The position numbers were made by a program, and so were the translations under genes. Below are positions 50,201 through 59,400 of a stretch of DNA of 64,000 nt, piece after piece. This DNA comes from Nipponacmea schrenckii (taxonomy: Eukaryota > Mollusca > Gastropoda > Lottiidae): positions 11,546,208-11,610,207 of the forward strand of contig CM060203.1 of the NCBI GenBank assembly GCA_030562195.1. Direction: 5' to 3'. Under the pieces are notes generated by a model. The model did no database searches and had not been told where the DNA came from. It saw nothing but the letters and a program-made list of their open reading frames with translations. How positions within the stretch are numbered: position 1 is the first letter of the stretch; each line of letters begins with the position of its first letter.

Positions 50201-53200
50201 ATAAGGGCAATTAAAGGCCATGTTAGATACAGAAGGGATCATGTGATTTACTTAATGATTAGGTTGAGTACTGATAGGGTCATGTTAGGTACTGATAAGG
50301 GTCATGAGACTGATTTTTGTTAGATGTTAGATACTGAAGGGCTCGTGTTAGATACAGAGGAGGGTCGAGGTACTGATAAGGGTCATGTTAGGTATATGTT
50401 AAGAGTGAGAATTCATATTTGAGATGAGGGGTCATGATGTTCTCATGAGATTAGAATTATTGTTCCTTGAGGCTTATAAAAGGAATGATTTTGTCAACTT
50501 TCTTTTTCTCTCCTATCATGCCTTATTTTTCTATCCCATCACTTGTAGGTAAAAGAACTGCTGGTGGGGTGCTATCTTTCTTCCGTGGTGCTAACACTGT
50601 ACCTAAAGATGTTAATGTCCTAGCTCGTCCTGGTGTTTCACTGGATAGCGTTAGATATAATCCACAATTAGACTCAGACAGTCTTGAAGGTACCATGTTA
50701 ATTCTGGATCAAATTAGATGTAGAACTGTAATGTAATATTAGATGTACAATGAAATCTAGGTTGTCTCTGAATTGATGCTGAAATTTAATGAACATTACC
50801 ATTCAACATCTTTATATTTGAAAATGAAGCATGACATTTCTTGCAGTGAACCATCAGCTTTTTACAAAGGGTCATTTTCAACTTCGTTATTTATCTGTTT
50901 TTAATATTATTCTGCTATTTAGATTTATAACATTTATTTCTGGTTTAATACATTATATCCATCCTAAACCCGTACAATTAATTATTAACTCAAATTTCTT
51001 TTCCTATTATTGTATGAATGGTATTTAAAACTATGTATAATTATTTTTTGGTCCATTGGAAGTAGAGTAAATATTCATTTTGATATTATGAACACATTAC
51101 ATTTATGGGTGAATGAATTTTTCCCAATTTGGCAGAGGGAAGGAAGGGGTGCGCATTATACATGCTTTTAAACTATATAAATAATCATACGGTAGTTACA
51201 TGTACCATTATAATTATATATTGTTGTATTGTGGTTATAGGTGATAATGATTCTGACCCATCCTCTACTGTACCTGGATCCAGCAATTCTGAAAATATAA
51301 CTAAACCAACTGTTAAACAATCATTAAGTCCACATATTGAAATACGTAAGTTTTTGACATTTTTCTTAAGCTTTTTTGCTCTGTTTATGTCAACAGCTCT
51401 TGTCAAGGAAAAATTGTGGTCAAATAATTTGACCAGATAATATCTGCTGACTTTCATGCCTTTAATGTGTTGTTGATCCTAGGGGAGATCCTTTCATCAG
51501 GCTCTATCCTTATCTTATACATCAAAAAAGATTCTTATGAGGGACAATAAACATGTTATAATGGTTAATTCTATTTCAGAATTCAGTGATATTCTTGCTA
51601 GGTTTTATTGTCGAATATATTTTGCTGAGCAGTTTAGAAAGATAAGAAAAGTGATATTTCCTTCTGGTGAAGATGTGTAAGTACTAGTTTTCTTTCAATA
51701 CATTTTATTGTGTGTTTGATGAGCTACTTAATATTTTAATTGAATGATAAATGGTTAATCCTTAGATATTCCAAAACTACAGCTAATTTATCTGAGCTGT
51801 AATCAGATGTAACTGGTAAATACCAATACTAATGCACTTAGAAAGCTTCAGTGATAAAAGTGATGATGTTATTTCAGATTTATACGTTCACTCAGTAGAT
51901 GTAAAATATGGGAAGCTAAGGGAGGTAAATCAGGATCAACATTCTGTAAAACTGATGGTGAGTATATATGAAGTATTTGTTGAAATCTGTATGCTAGGCA
52001 GGGTGATATTGAATCAAGTAAAAGTAAGTCAATATGGCTAAAATTGACTATACATAATGTAAAATTACATTTTCATATTTTATAGGGATTCATTATATAG
52101 TCTAAGAATTGTTAGATTTGAAGCCATTAATAATGAATATTTCAGATGATAGGTTCATATTAAAACAGATGTCAGGAATGGAGGTTGAATCTTTTGAGAA
52201 ATTTGGTCCACAATACTTTAATTATATCACTACAACAGCCAATGAAAAGGTAGGTAGGATTTAATTGGTTTGTTATTATAGAATCTTGATTCAAATGAGA
52301 GCACAAATTCAAAATGTATTGATATTTTTTTTTAAACAATATTTATTCATAAATTACAAGTTATAAATACATATATAAGGATTATGGTTTCAGAAACAAG
52401 TTATAAATACATATATAAGGATTATGGTTTCAGAAACAAGTTGAAACTTATATTAATCTGTTACCATCTGTTTGATATTAATACCTGCATATACCTTTAT
52501 TCTATACTGTTATATACCAGATTATATATATTGTGTGCTACACATGCAGTAATAGTTAGAGTATTATATTTCAGAGACCAATAACATTAGCTAAAATAGT
52601 GGGAGTGTTTAGAATAGGTTTCAGAAATACTCAAACTAATTCAGCCAATAAACAGGATCTGTTGGTGGTCGAAAATCTCTTTTATAATCGTAAAATATCT
52701 CAGGTGAGTGAATTGAAAATCTCTTTGACAATGGTGGGATATCTCAATAGGTTGAAAAATTTTTTTACAGACTTGGACCATCATTTAAGAACCAAGATTT
52801 AAAAACAGCAACCATACAGTTATTATTAATGCTAAAGTCCTTGAGAAACTAATTCAAACATTCCTTAAAAGGTGTATACATAGTTGAGTTCTATCAGTTT
52901 GTTCAAATATATGACTGTTATATATGCTTTGTACTAGTAATCACTTCCAATACTTTTTTTTGTAGAAATTTGATCTAAAAGGATCTATGAGAAACAGGCT
53001 GGTAAATACTTCAGGGAAAAGAGAAGAAGAGCTTGTACTGTTAGATGAAAACCTACTCAAATGTAAGTAGATGAAGATGGCTTGTTATAAAATTTCTTGA
53101 CAGCTCAATTAAAATACATACAAACATGACCTTTAGTCTGTAATGAAGAAAATTGTATTTGGTGTCTATTCTGCAGATGTTATACAATATATATATTGGT

Positions 53201-54523
53201 TTTTTATTTCAGTGAGTGTTGATTCTCCACTATATATTAGACCCCATTGTAAAACAGTGTTAAAAACAGCTATAACATCTGACTCCCAGTTTCTATCTAA
53301 TAATCTAGTCATGGATTATTCTTTGATAGTTGGTTTAGATGAGATTAACCAGGAACTAGTAGTTGGTATCATAGGTTAGTTATTGTATTATTGAATTTGA
53401 TTTATTATTAAAAGCCTTGACAATTGAGACCATTTTTACAGGGCCTGTAAGTTTGGGAGTCTCCAAACTTGTATTTTGATTTTGTGTTCAGTATTCAGAG
53501 GACTCTAAAAGTCCATCAGGACTAGTCTTTTCTTGTTGGATTTTAAGTCTAATTGTCCTTAAAGCATTAGCCTCTATTGATTTCTGGGTGTTATTATATA
53601 TGCTATTAAGATTTTGTTTTCAAACAGCTGCCAATTACTAAGATTTTCAAAGGATGAGATTTGTTGATAAATATTTTTACAGATTATATTCGAACATTTA
53701 CATGGGATAAGAAATTAGAAATGGTATTTAAATCATCTGGATTAATGGGTGGCCATGGTAAGTACTTCTAACATTAGTAGGCCTATATCTCACACAAATA
53801 AGCTGATGTTGAAAGGTTAAAACAATATTTCAGTACATGGTCAAATGTCTGGTGACCAAGAATATGTCATCTTTATTCCAGTAAAATCAGTTGCACATGG
53901 ATATAATAAATTGTGAAATATCCATGCCTAGAGGTTTAGCCCAGGAACAGCTAAATAGACTGGATCCTTAGGACTTACTGCCTCCCTTTTGTAAATTAAG
54001 CTGTGGATCTCAGTAATGGCAAATCTATACTAAATCAATGCTATGATTCCCTTTCCTATATCATTCCTTAATTTTTCCTTAATCTTGTCTTCTCAAGTTA
54101 TATGATCCCCATGCCTTAGTACTAGCTTGAACCATACCATTTGTGGCTATGTTGTAACAATTAATTAATTATTTTATGTATTATACAGGTAAAATGCCTA
54201 CTGTAGTATCACCTCAGTTATATCGTAGTCGATTCCTGGAAGCTATGGAGAGGTATTTCCTTCATGTACCAGATCAATGGAGTGGGCTAGGCAAAGGTAA
54301 ATGTAAACATTGAAATTTGTACTGATATATATTATGTAAACAATGATAAACATTAATATTAAAAACTTGTTAAGTTTTTCTTCAATATGACTATTTCATT
54401 TCCTATGATAAATATTTGAGTATCCCAAAGCATTCAAACTGTTTCCAAAACTTGGGTGATATTCTTTCAGATTTTCCTGATCCAAGTGAGAAAAATACAG
54501 CAACTGAAGAAGAGAAAAAATAA
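29297..54523 (+). CDS. PIKFYVE: PIKfyve / Fab1: FYVE-type phosphatidylinositol-3-phosphate 5-kinase, 42 coding exons, about 2119 aa
   Basis: Makes PI(3,5)P2 on endosomes. Exons: 29297-29408, 29601-29774, 30036-30196, 30435-30624, 30960-31158, 31295-31415, 31759-31916, 32291-32402, 33349-33472, 33716-33844, 34032-34118, 34316-34436, 34662-34842, 41690-41869, 42140-42280, 42543-42669, 42856-42950, 43183-44157, 44336-44436, 44886-44957, 45373-45544, 45695-45873, 46619-46732, 47226-47437, 47639-47750, 47939-48023, 48203-48659, 48860-48959, 49435-49530, 49641-49715, 49948-49994, 50549-50689, 51241-51345, 51580-51676, 51878-51957, 52146-52249, 52575-52703, 52966-53062, 53213-53374, 53683-53757, 54189-54296, 54471-54523. 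Phases join throughout; human is 2098 aa. FYVE finger about 159-226 (WMPD, RRRHHCR, RVC); DEP about 322-410; chaperonin-like Cpn60/TCP1 domain about 560-835; lipid-kinase domain about 1820-2103 with GGKSGS loop, Lys about 1884, FDLKGS, MDYSL and IIDYIRTF. All catalytic motifs are intact. Exon 7 acceptor and exon 18 donor have in-frame alternatives. ICE1 sits in intron 13. Confidence 0.95.
29532..29600 (+). mobile_element. SINE 3' end in PIKfyve intron 1, abutting the exon 2 acceptor
   Basis: The stretch matches the 3' part of the SINE at 9333-9701 (TTGCCCGTC, ATTAGCCC, AAGAGTAG, ACGTAAAACT, ATTCATTTC tail). It ends in TTCATTTCAG, the splice acceptor of PIKfyve exon 2 at 29601. No head or target-site duplication remains. 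Confidence 0.75.
31542..31600. mobile_element. Degenerate MITE-like fragment in PIKfyve intron 6
   Basis: The blocks AACCAGATTACTGTATTTCT and AAATCTGGAT resemble the inner right part of the inverted-repeat element at 44688-44835. The fragment has lost its terminal repeats. The match is partial, so this is a tentative copy. Confidence 0.4.
32526..32772. mobile_element. Foldback MITE with about 50-bp terminal inverted repeats, PIKfyve intron 8
   Basis: The left arm 32526-32576 and right arm 32722-32772 are inverted copies differing at one base. Each arm ends in the inner palindrome CTTGCCAGGCAAG. The interior of about 145 bp is AT-rich with no coding capacity. It is a non-autonomous DNA element or foldback element; the superfamily is not clear and only AT flanks both ends. 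The near-identical arms suggest recent activity. Confidence 0.85.
32806..33345. repeat. 45-bp minisatellite in PIKfyve intron 8, reaching the exon 9 acceptor
   Basis: Units start at 32851, 32896 and 32941 with exact 45-base spacing, then continue with more divergence to about 33340. The core is GTTGGTGATTTGATGTTATA, then GTTATATTAATA. The array ends against exon 9 (33349), whose acceptor TGATGTTGTAG closely resembles the repeat core TGATGTTATAG. Confidence 0.9.
35015..35280 (+). repeat. Possible tRNA-like SINE plus ATTC microsatellite in PIKfyve intron 13
   Basis: The sequence from about 35015 has an A-box-like AGTGGTTAGAG and a weak B-box-like stretch near 35100. An (ATTC)n run follows at 35112-35132. 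Bases 35193-35242 resemble 53918-53965 in another PIKfyve intron (AGAGGTTT, then CAGGRACAGCT-like and GATCC blocks), suggesting a dispersed repeat family. The boundaries are uncertain. Confidence 0.4.
35575..35687. repeat. Short tandem repeat of about 25 bp in PIKfyve intron 13
   Basis: TTGGTCAAAATGGCCCC recurs about four to five times with small changes. The array lies some 360 bases before the nested ICE1 start codon. Its role, if any, is unknown. Confidence 0.7.
36046..41334 (+). CDS. ICE1: ICE1 (interactor of little elongation complex ELL subunit 1), intronless, nested in PIKfyve intron 13, 1762 aa
   Basis: In vertebrates and fly, ICE1 is the scaffold of the little elongation complex that supports RNA polymerase II transcription of snRNA genes. 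The call rests on the N-terminus, where WCEGCQRRQQVI and TLKQKIVSTDLLI match human ICE1, and on the architecture. A coiled coil covers about residues 25-225. A long disordered acidic/Ser-rich middle carries proline patches (MSPLPPTPQP, ISPLPPSPEP). A very basic segment at 1016-1034 is a probable nuclear signal. A folded helical domain fills about 1355-1762. The frame is open for 5.3 kb with no intron; human ICE1 has introns in its N-terminal part. The start is the first ATG and gives the conserved N-terminus at once. It shares strand with PIKfyve and ends 355 bases before exon 14. No AATAAA lies in that gap. Intact length argues for a working gene; retrocopy origin is inference. Confidence 0.88.
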   Translation: MDELPSFGLNLDEATWCEGCQRRQQVIDEHEKEKALNYKTLKQKIVSTDLLIKKFRSKCEEYDQQSKMLEDVTRKLERAKRETETLDSQLKNALQQFEPLKLENNALKTAMIKKDSEIEILQIKINAADKMRVQFEAFGQDTDKLKSKAERLEKEKKTFEKKIENAETAKSKLEKELLSSKDTIKTLKQEKKTLEKKLDKAHQIQEKHFERLQENNLLTKYDKRIRNSFVKQQQMSDDEDDFMLVEEIPFNPIVQVEGHKLCSVMDSMVTMSPLTLPMSPLPPTPQPTDRDDSDIDALNEILETELTQFDSSHLSSDSESEEVSDCKTTVCDPQCVIEIDINNINEESVNENNNATIGLKPGLSMENTVVPNKELKTDKLPMQTAVCDETIEDDGKQKYSSTSSDLPVELNVHSSLEQPDIKVFSTVQDTINSEKSNENSPKNLKTVGTENKTVSIYKPLSDQTPIFNGNQLNHEVGKTADSEVGSTPKDKIIKISSFSPLRPADVESATQIIHDKEDPTSINIEQTCLKVVTDNDIPFDLIPSQQHMTVIDTVQEDSTFKETVEIEKEVTIDVVDKERYKADVKPSEDPVSEVLDVDETLDSLIDDKALIEFVPNEPKSFDPLNEVIVIDDEDTPIKIEPVDEQTISQISCSVDLHIVEKIETSDIRPWSIHKEASEKLSEKKAKNTTIDIDKSNTISHTKSSLRNESNEHQTDSNSMVVMEIPRQKDCCPSIIPPGVKANCDKNPELKNTADHLIITKPDANDLSLNKSTIFNAMANHPDVNQLCTKNKSVGDKSSWFKPIKMEPPICVSLLGFGSELEAPKSSDSVAGITKTMDLVQTEASETQRNKLENVPKKKCSNAENPSLFSPINIEPVETLSDLAEGCEIKPHVKIDPNEMDNSLIIQQNTVFNKFHLTQEAKDSCLNDEVKFENMLIVGDKHYTGEVKSDETEMVSSSGENFLSDLKTSTAILDTSEISHIVNHDSVQKHLSESSINSDQKSGSELELITAEFTSMKRQKKKAKKRKRKEEKRLLQSESVTIPTFSDPHNDSSSFKPIIMSQRSTGFLVSNSLDDSQPSCSKSTYSSVDILDIIFNSSDFLPKLNSDTPAPKSPFHLTDYFRPISPLPPSPEPLLFLEEESCLTTFDSVKIDNPKQKKLKLESSSNTITSEIEKVKEQSNQLLSRDLVKTEEKISLKNFKPPKLQKKRKSLDEDNILPVEHINEDASDQLLGKKARISHCTTTNGTSVIRKTQLIPPIVFKTVPASKPTTSQTSDEIGSSKSNEKQIVLRRSRRTKDKEIKMENSDDKDISNIEKISVEIKKEIVPNVLAAEETIPNLKAESSKVKVELQAPGVNKFIPNCEEMEKDLDSFMKSGVEELDIFLEKYFKNHQLPRWFQLVQIILNTLKRTKTSLHPEICKNSQNPVFQPVLLDSETNLLVLLQNIFSKNLMCSDTIMLNMLLNSVISEDGTGQSKAAMCRIFTGLCRLKGDLEQARVLAYEVIFHLCVSNHIDGCTLVLAIAGVWPLIFDAKFPANNVMTSVMEHVVMNMCAEHRYSQTKNFASLSELCQWRLVLPADNGKVVCENIIKYLKIITGSDPENNKTVFKGNVFEGVVALKLLFKKEDFNFFYIHFVNRFLSSASQKWAWTAENGDLTPQYLQSMLRVVCEIDLVEKKPEMSRINSMVKNYLMPVLNKQSAFKIVSYTAAEAMMKLSPFSPQCICSFLQFWYRKHTDEIPEDIKTKLRQTRKYLLDNFTNFNCAEFV
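44688..44835. mobile_element. Short MITE with about 21-bp terminal inverted repeats, PIKfyve intron 19
   Basis: The left end CCTGTTTCACGAAAACTTAAC (44688-44708) and right end GTTAAAATTTTGTGAAACAGG (44815-44835) are inverted copies with a few mismatches. The interior of about 106 bp is AT-rich and non-coding. No clear target-site duplication is seen. A degenerate relative lies at 31542-31600. Confidence 0.75.
45121..45267 (-). mobile_element. 5'-truncated SINE with perfect 13-bp target-site duplication, PIKfyve intron 20
   Basis: The direct repeat TAATAAAGAGGTA is at 45108-45120 and 45268-45280. The insert matches the 3' half of the SINE at 9333-9701 with few differences and lacks the tRNA head, as expected for incomplete reverse transcription. 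The ATTTC-type tail lies at the left end, giving minus orientation. Confidence 0.92.
45987..46541. mobile_element. 555-bp non-autonomous DNA transposon with perfect inverted repeats and TTAA flanks, PIKfyve intron 22
   Basis: The two ends are a perfect inverted repeat, TTAAGGGGGTTGACAACC at 45983-46000 and its complement at 46528-46545. Each end includes TTAA, the target duplicated by piggyBac-type elements. The inside has no open frame of useful length, so it must depend on a transposase from elsewhere. The perfect ends suggest a young insertion. The superfamily is inferred from TTAA only. Confidence 0.88.
49235..49335 (+). mobile_element. Ser/Leu-type tRNA-like SINE head in PIKfyve intron 28
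   Basis: An A box (TTGGCTGAGTGGTCTAGAC) and a B box (GATTCGAAACC) sit at tRNA-like spacing, and the long middle part recalls a class II (Ser/Leu) tRNA. There is no convincing acceptor stem. It is therefore taken as a SINE head or tRNA pseudogene rather than a working tRNA. Confidence 0.6.
50218..50400. repeat. Degenerate tandem repeat of about 20-22 bp in PIKfyve intron 31
   Basis: Variants of TTAGGTACTGATAAGGGTCATG recur about six to eight times, for example near 50262, 50284, 50325 and 50370. The units are irregular, so the array is old or has been rearranged. No coding role is seen. Confidence 0.65.
52356..52442. repeat. Perfect 40-bp tandem duplication in PIKfyve intron 36
   Basis: Two identical 40-base units begin at 52356 and 52396, followed by the start of a third at 52436. 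Each unit contains GGTTTCAG, a possible splice acceptor core. The true acceptor of exon 37 is downstream at 52574. Confidence 0.9.
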
Positions 54524-56430
54524 TCTTCCATGCCTAGATTATAATGGTGCAATATCCTATGAGCCTATAGCTTGGTGCTAACTGATAATATGGATTATTT
54601 TATTTGATATACTAGCCTGATAACATAAAGAAATATATCATAAAAGGATTTCATCCTTTCTTTATCAAATATCGCATTCTTGGGTGCAAAATGTTATGAA
54701 TATTCTAAATGGATATTATAGACTCATCAAAAAGCTTCATGTGTCATATGATCTTGCCTTTTTTTTGTTGATGGATTCATTTTACTGATTGTAAAATTGA
54801 GCTTGTATTCTCTATAATTGAATCAGAAGGATATATCTATAATTTGCACTTTATTTTGTTTGCTTCATGCTTGAAGAACTGTTTATTTTCTGGTATCATC
54901 AGTTTTGAATAAGATCTGAAGTATTCAGAAAATTTTTGTCATAGAAAATTTTGCTAACAGATTAGTATTTGACAATATAGGGGTCATTGGAAAGATTTAC
55001 TTGCCCTGAAATGTAGAAATGTTGTGCAATAACAAAAACTTATGAAATATTCAATCATCCCTTGAAGCTTTGTTTAACATTTGAGATTATTCTATATAAT
55101 TAATAAAACTGTGATATAAGTAGCAGTATTGTGTATAAGTTAGACATAGATGCTTTCAATCATAATAAAGTGGTTTAGTTTTTTTTTGTTAGATACAGTA
55201 AAGTTGTCTATGTACTCAAACTGTACAAGCCAAACTTTTTTTGGTTAATGTCTCCTGACTAGTCTATAGTATTTACATTACTTTCATAAAACTTGAATTA
55301 TATTGTGTGATATAAACAAATTATTTGTTATTGTGTTAATGGTGTATTATAGATAATATTTTTGTTATATATTTGTTATCTGCATAAGTTGTTATTGTTA
55401 CCATGTAAAATGTATATATAAATATTTGTAATGTTTATATCAGGTCTTTCACAAATAAATGATTAAAATATACGAATTTATTCTAATTAACGAATTGGCT
55501 GTCATTTGTTACTGTGAGCTTATTACAATGCCCATCGCTATTTTTATATGCACACATAAAATGTGGAGCGTTTATTGCCGTCACTCATGTCCGTCCACGA
55601 TTTTCCTATAGCATACAAATAAGGTTTTATATTGGAAAAACGATATTTTTAGAAGAAGAGTAATTCGACAGTTTCCAGTATTTACTTTCGACAATTTGAC
55701 GAGTAAACGCATGGCTTCGTTTAGAACAAATCCTAATTATAGGGACTGTGGTAGGAGGCGGAGACAAATGTCATAATTACAAACTAGATCAGATCACCTA
55801 ATAACTTGTATCTTAGAATACAGAACGTACCTCTGTTTAGAGTTGCGTGTAATTAATGATTTAAATCGATACTCAAAGGTCTGCTGCGAGGTGTTACACC
55901 AGATTATTTATGGGAACTTAACAGCATTGTTTTAAAGCTGCACAAAGGATGGGCTATATTTGCTAAATAAAAGTCAATTTTTTCTTGTCATAATATGGTT
56001 TAATGATTTGAAAAAACAAGATGTATATTTATAATATAAAGACATATGCTAGTCAATTCATTTTATTATGTCATCATGAATCTAGTAACAAACAAAAAAC
56101 ATTAACATATTGTATGATTCATTGGGTTCATGTTCGGATTCTCCCAGTTATTCTTACATGGCTATACTGGTATCACTTTATTTTCCTGGAAAAATAGCAA
56201 CAGCACCAAAATACCACCTTTTACCATCTCCACTGCCCCCTGACCATGAGAAGATTTAGTAATTACCGAAGAAACAAAACGTTTATTTACTATATATGTG
56301 AAAAGGTATATGATTATGTCATGTCGTATTCTATTAAATCGATATTTAATAAAATGTCTGAAATCATTGCCGCTACATTTGAGATGTAAGCCAATAATGA
56401 AGAGAAAAACAGAAATCATTTGGCTGAAAA
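54524..56430. other. Convergent 3' ends of PIKfyve and CPS1
   Basis: No coding sequence is seen here. For PIKfyve (+), AATAAA occurs at 55102-55107 and 55454-55459, giving a 3' UTR of about 0.6-0.9 kb. For CPS1 (-), TTTATT at 56282-56287 reads AATAAA on its strand, about 145 bases after the stop. The two genes are tail to tail without obvious overlap. Confidence 0.55.
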
Positions 56431-59400
56431 TTAGTTTTGAGCTAATCTTGGAGGGGGCGCTTCTCTTGGTTTCTGATAGTCAAATAAACTGGTAGCTTGA
56501 ACATTACCGACATAATCTAAAGCTTCAACAAATAATTTAACAATCTGAAAAAAAGTAAATGTACAATATAAGATTATTCATGCTAGGACTATCACGGGAA
56601 GAAATAAAATTACAAGAAATAGACATCTCATGGCGAAAGTTAACATACACATTTCACAGGTTTCAAATGACGAGATGGAGTGAAAGTAATTGGCACAGTA
56701 ATAATCAATATTCTGTAGTATAGTAGAATATTACCTATTACGTTTCTAACCACTCGAAATAGAAATCTTCTTTGGGATGTAATAAGCCATCCAGGTAATG
56801 AACAAAGTCTTAGTTGTATTTAGGACTTGCTCTATCCGGAATTACTGGTCGAAAAAGTCGAGCAAATGTCGTATGAACCTACACTGAAACCTTCTTTTAA
56901 TTAGACTACTAAAATTAACTCCAAATATAGCTAAATAAATTGTCAATACCATAATTTACCTCAAAGTTAGTAAGTAATGGAGTAGTGGAATCAATAGCTG
57001 CTCGGCGTATTAGGTAATTGTCTTTTGTATGTTTAGTATGTTCATTTGGTAAATTGATAACTAGGCTTATTTTTCCTTCTCTAATTAACCTACAAATAAA
57101 TGACACTCATCGGTTACAAACTCGGCCATAGTCAGGTATAGTTTTCTCCAATTGTATTTGCCAAACAACGGTTTTAAAATCAAGAGATAAGTAATTAACT
57201 AGGCAAAAATACATCATATAAAAGTTATACGTTGTAAAGTCTTAAGTGTAAAATCCATTAATTACACAGAATATACAGGAATCTATCTAAAATCGTCCTT
57301 GTGAAAGGCGGTTTATAATCATTTAGTGGACTACGTTATGGTTTGCAGTACATTCATGCCCATGACAGACTGAGCATTACCTTGTGGCTGGTACTAAATT
57401 AGGATTAGTATCAATAATATCCCAGCTTACTCCATCAGTTGGTATGGAATGTAGATTTAAATAGTCAGCAGTCTTTTCTGTAGCATAGATCTAAAATGTG
57501 ATCGATATGATTATTTTGAATAAATAGAGAGTGAATGTCAAATAGTATTTGTTTGTAAGCATCTTTTAAAATAATGGCCCCCATTATATTGGCTAGGGAA
57601 ATAATAACTTTCAAATCATTCATGAGCACTCCTCCCTCTTGACAGAAAAAAAACAAGGTTCCAATTATTCCAACCGAAAACACGGTCGATAAAAAAGATT
57701 ACCTTGTAACCAATAGTAGAAAGTCGTTTTACTATAGGTAAGAAATTGGGTAAAAATGATTTTTCAACCCCAACTAAAACCGAACCGTTTTCTTTGGGTA
57801 CTTTAAAACCTGCGGACATCATAGCTTTCAAAAAAGCTGTGTATTTCGTTTTACCAAAACATGCCACCTACAAAAAAAAGAATTGGCAATTTAAAGAGGT
57901 TTGTTCTTCGAACATCGGCAACATCAACATACATCAAGACTTCCGACTACTTGATACAAAATAGTACCTCTTGTCATGGTTTCACATTCAATCTCAACGA
58001 ACGTATGTCTTACTGTCTAACGTACCAGGGAATATAATATTCACAAGATTTGGAACTCTTCCTCATTCATTCATGATGTCCGATTAAACTGAAATGGAGG
58101 TGACATAAGGAACCAGTTATTAAATTAGGAAGATAATCATACCTCTCCAGTGGAAGCCATTTCACATTTAAGTAGAGGGTCAGCATCTCTCAATCTTGGC
58201 CACGAAAACATTGGTGCCTGAAACAAAAATGGAAACGAAGGATGCTTAAGGATGCTTAATGACTTATAAATGCATGTACCTAGAAAGGACTCAGATCTGA
58301 AAGCGACTTTATGGTGAGAACCACATTTGAACCTGTATTAACGAAATATGTAGCCTATATTCGTTGGTAAATGAAATTTGGAAAGTAACGAAAAGCTACC
58401 TTAATCCCAACGTAAGAAGTGGGGTCGTGAGGGGTATTTAGAGTTGGTAATGTAGTTAGATCTAATGGTTCATTTAACATGACTTTAGTAGCAGTATCTA
58501 TAAAATCTGTTCCAATTGTTTTAGAAACAAATGGGCAGGATCTAGAAGCCCTAAGGTTCAATTCAATGATCTGAAAAGCACAAATATTTACAATTATAAA
58601 ACTCATTCATCATTGAAAGACTTCTACAAAATGATACAACTTTTCGAAATCATGTTGCATATCAATTGTTTTAGAAATAAAGGGAGTTTTTACGTCAGAT
58701 TCTTTTGCAACTGTGTCAATTGCAAATATGTAGTAACACTGCTATGGTGCTGTGTATTTGGTTAAAATAATATGAAAGAAAAAGATATGCTCACTTTCAC
58801 ATCGCCATCTTTGACCAAAAACTGCATATTAAAGGGCCCACTTATCTCAAACCTCTGAGCAATTTTACGAGTTATTTCACGAATCTACAAAAGAAAAATA
58901 TCGATTACCATCACAATAACCGACGATTAATGAAGATAATGAAGCATTCAGAGAGTAACTACAATCATACTTCAAGAGCTTTTATCCAGAGCCTTTTTAA
59001 CGATTATAACGTTTATATAAAACGATTATATAACATGGCAATACCCCTGCAAATTCATAAAGTTAATAGTACGCAATCGAGTATAATGCGCATCAGTTAC
59101 TGGTACATTCTCGAGTATAATCCAAATTCATTAATAGTACATCCTCGAATATAATGCGCATCATTTAATGGTACACTCTCGAGGTTAATGTACACTAGTC
59201 AAAAATACACTCTCGAATATATAAGGCATTCTTGAGTATAATGCGCACTAGTTCATATTACACTCTCGAATATATGAGGCACTTGTAAATAGTAGTACAC
59301 TCTCGAGTATAATGCGCACTAGTTAATAGTAGTTCACTATAGAGTATAAAACGCATTCAATAGTACTCAGACAGAAAGAAAATACTCGACTACAATGCGT

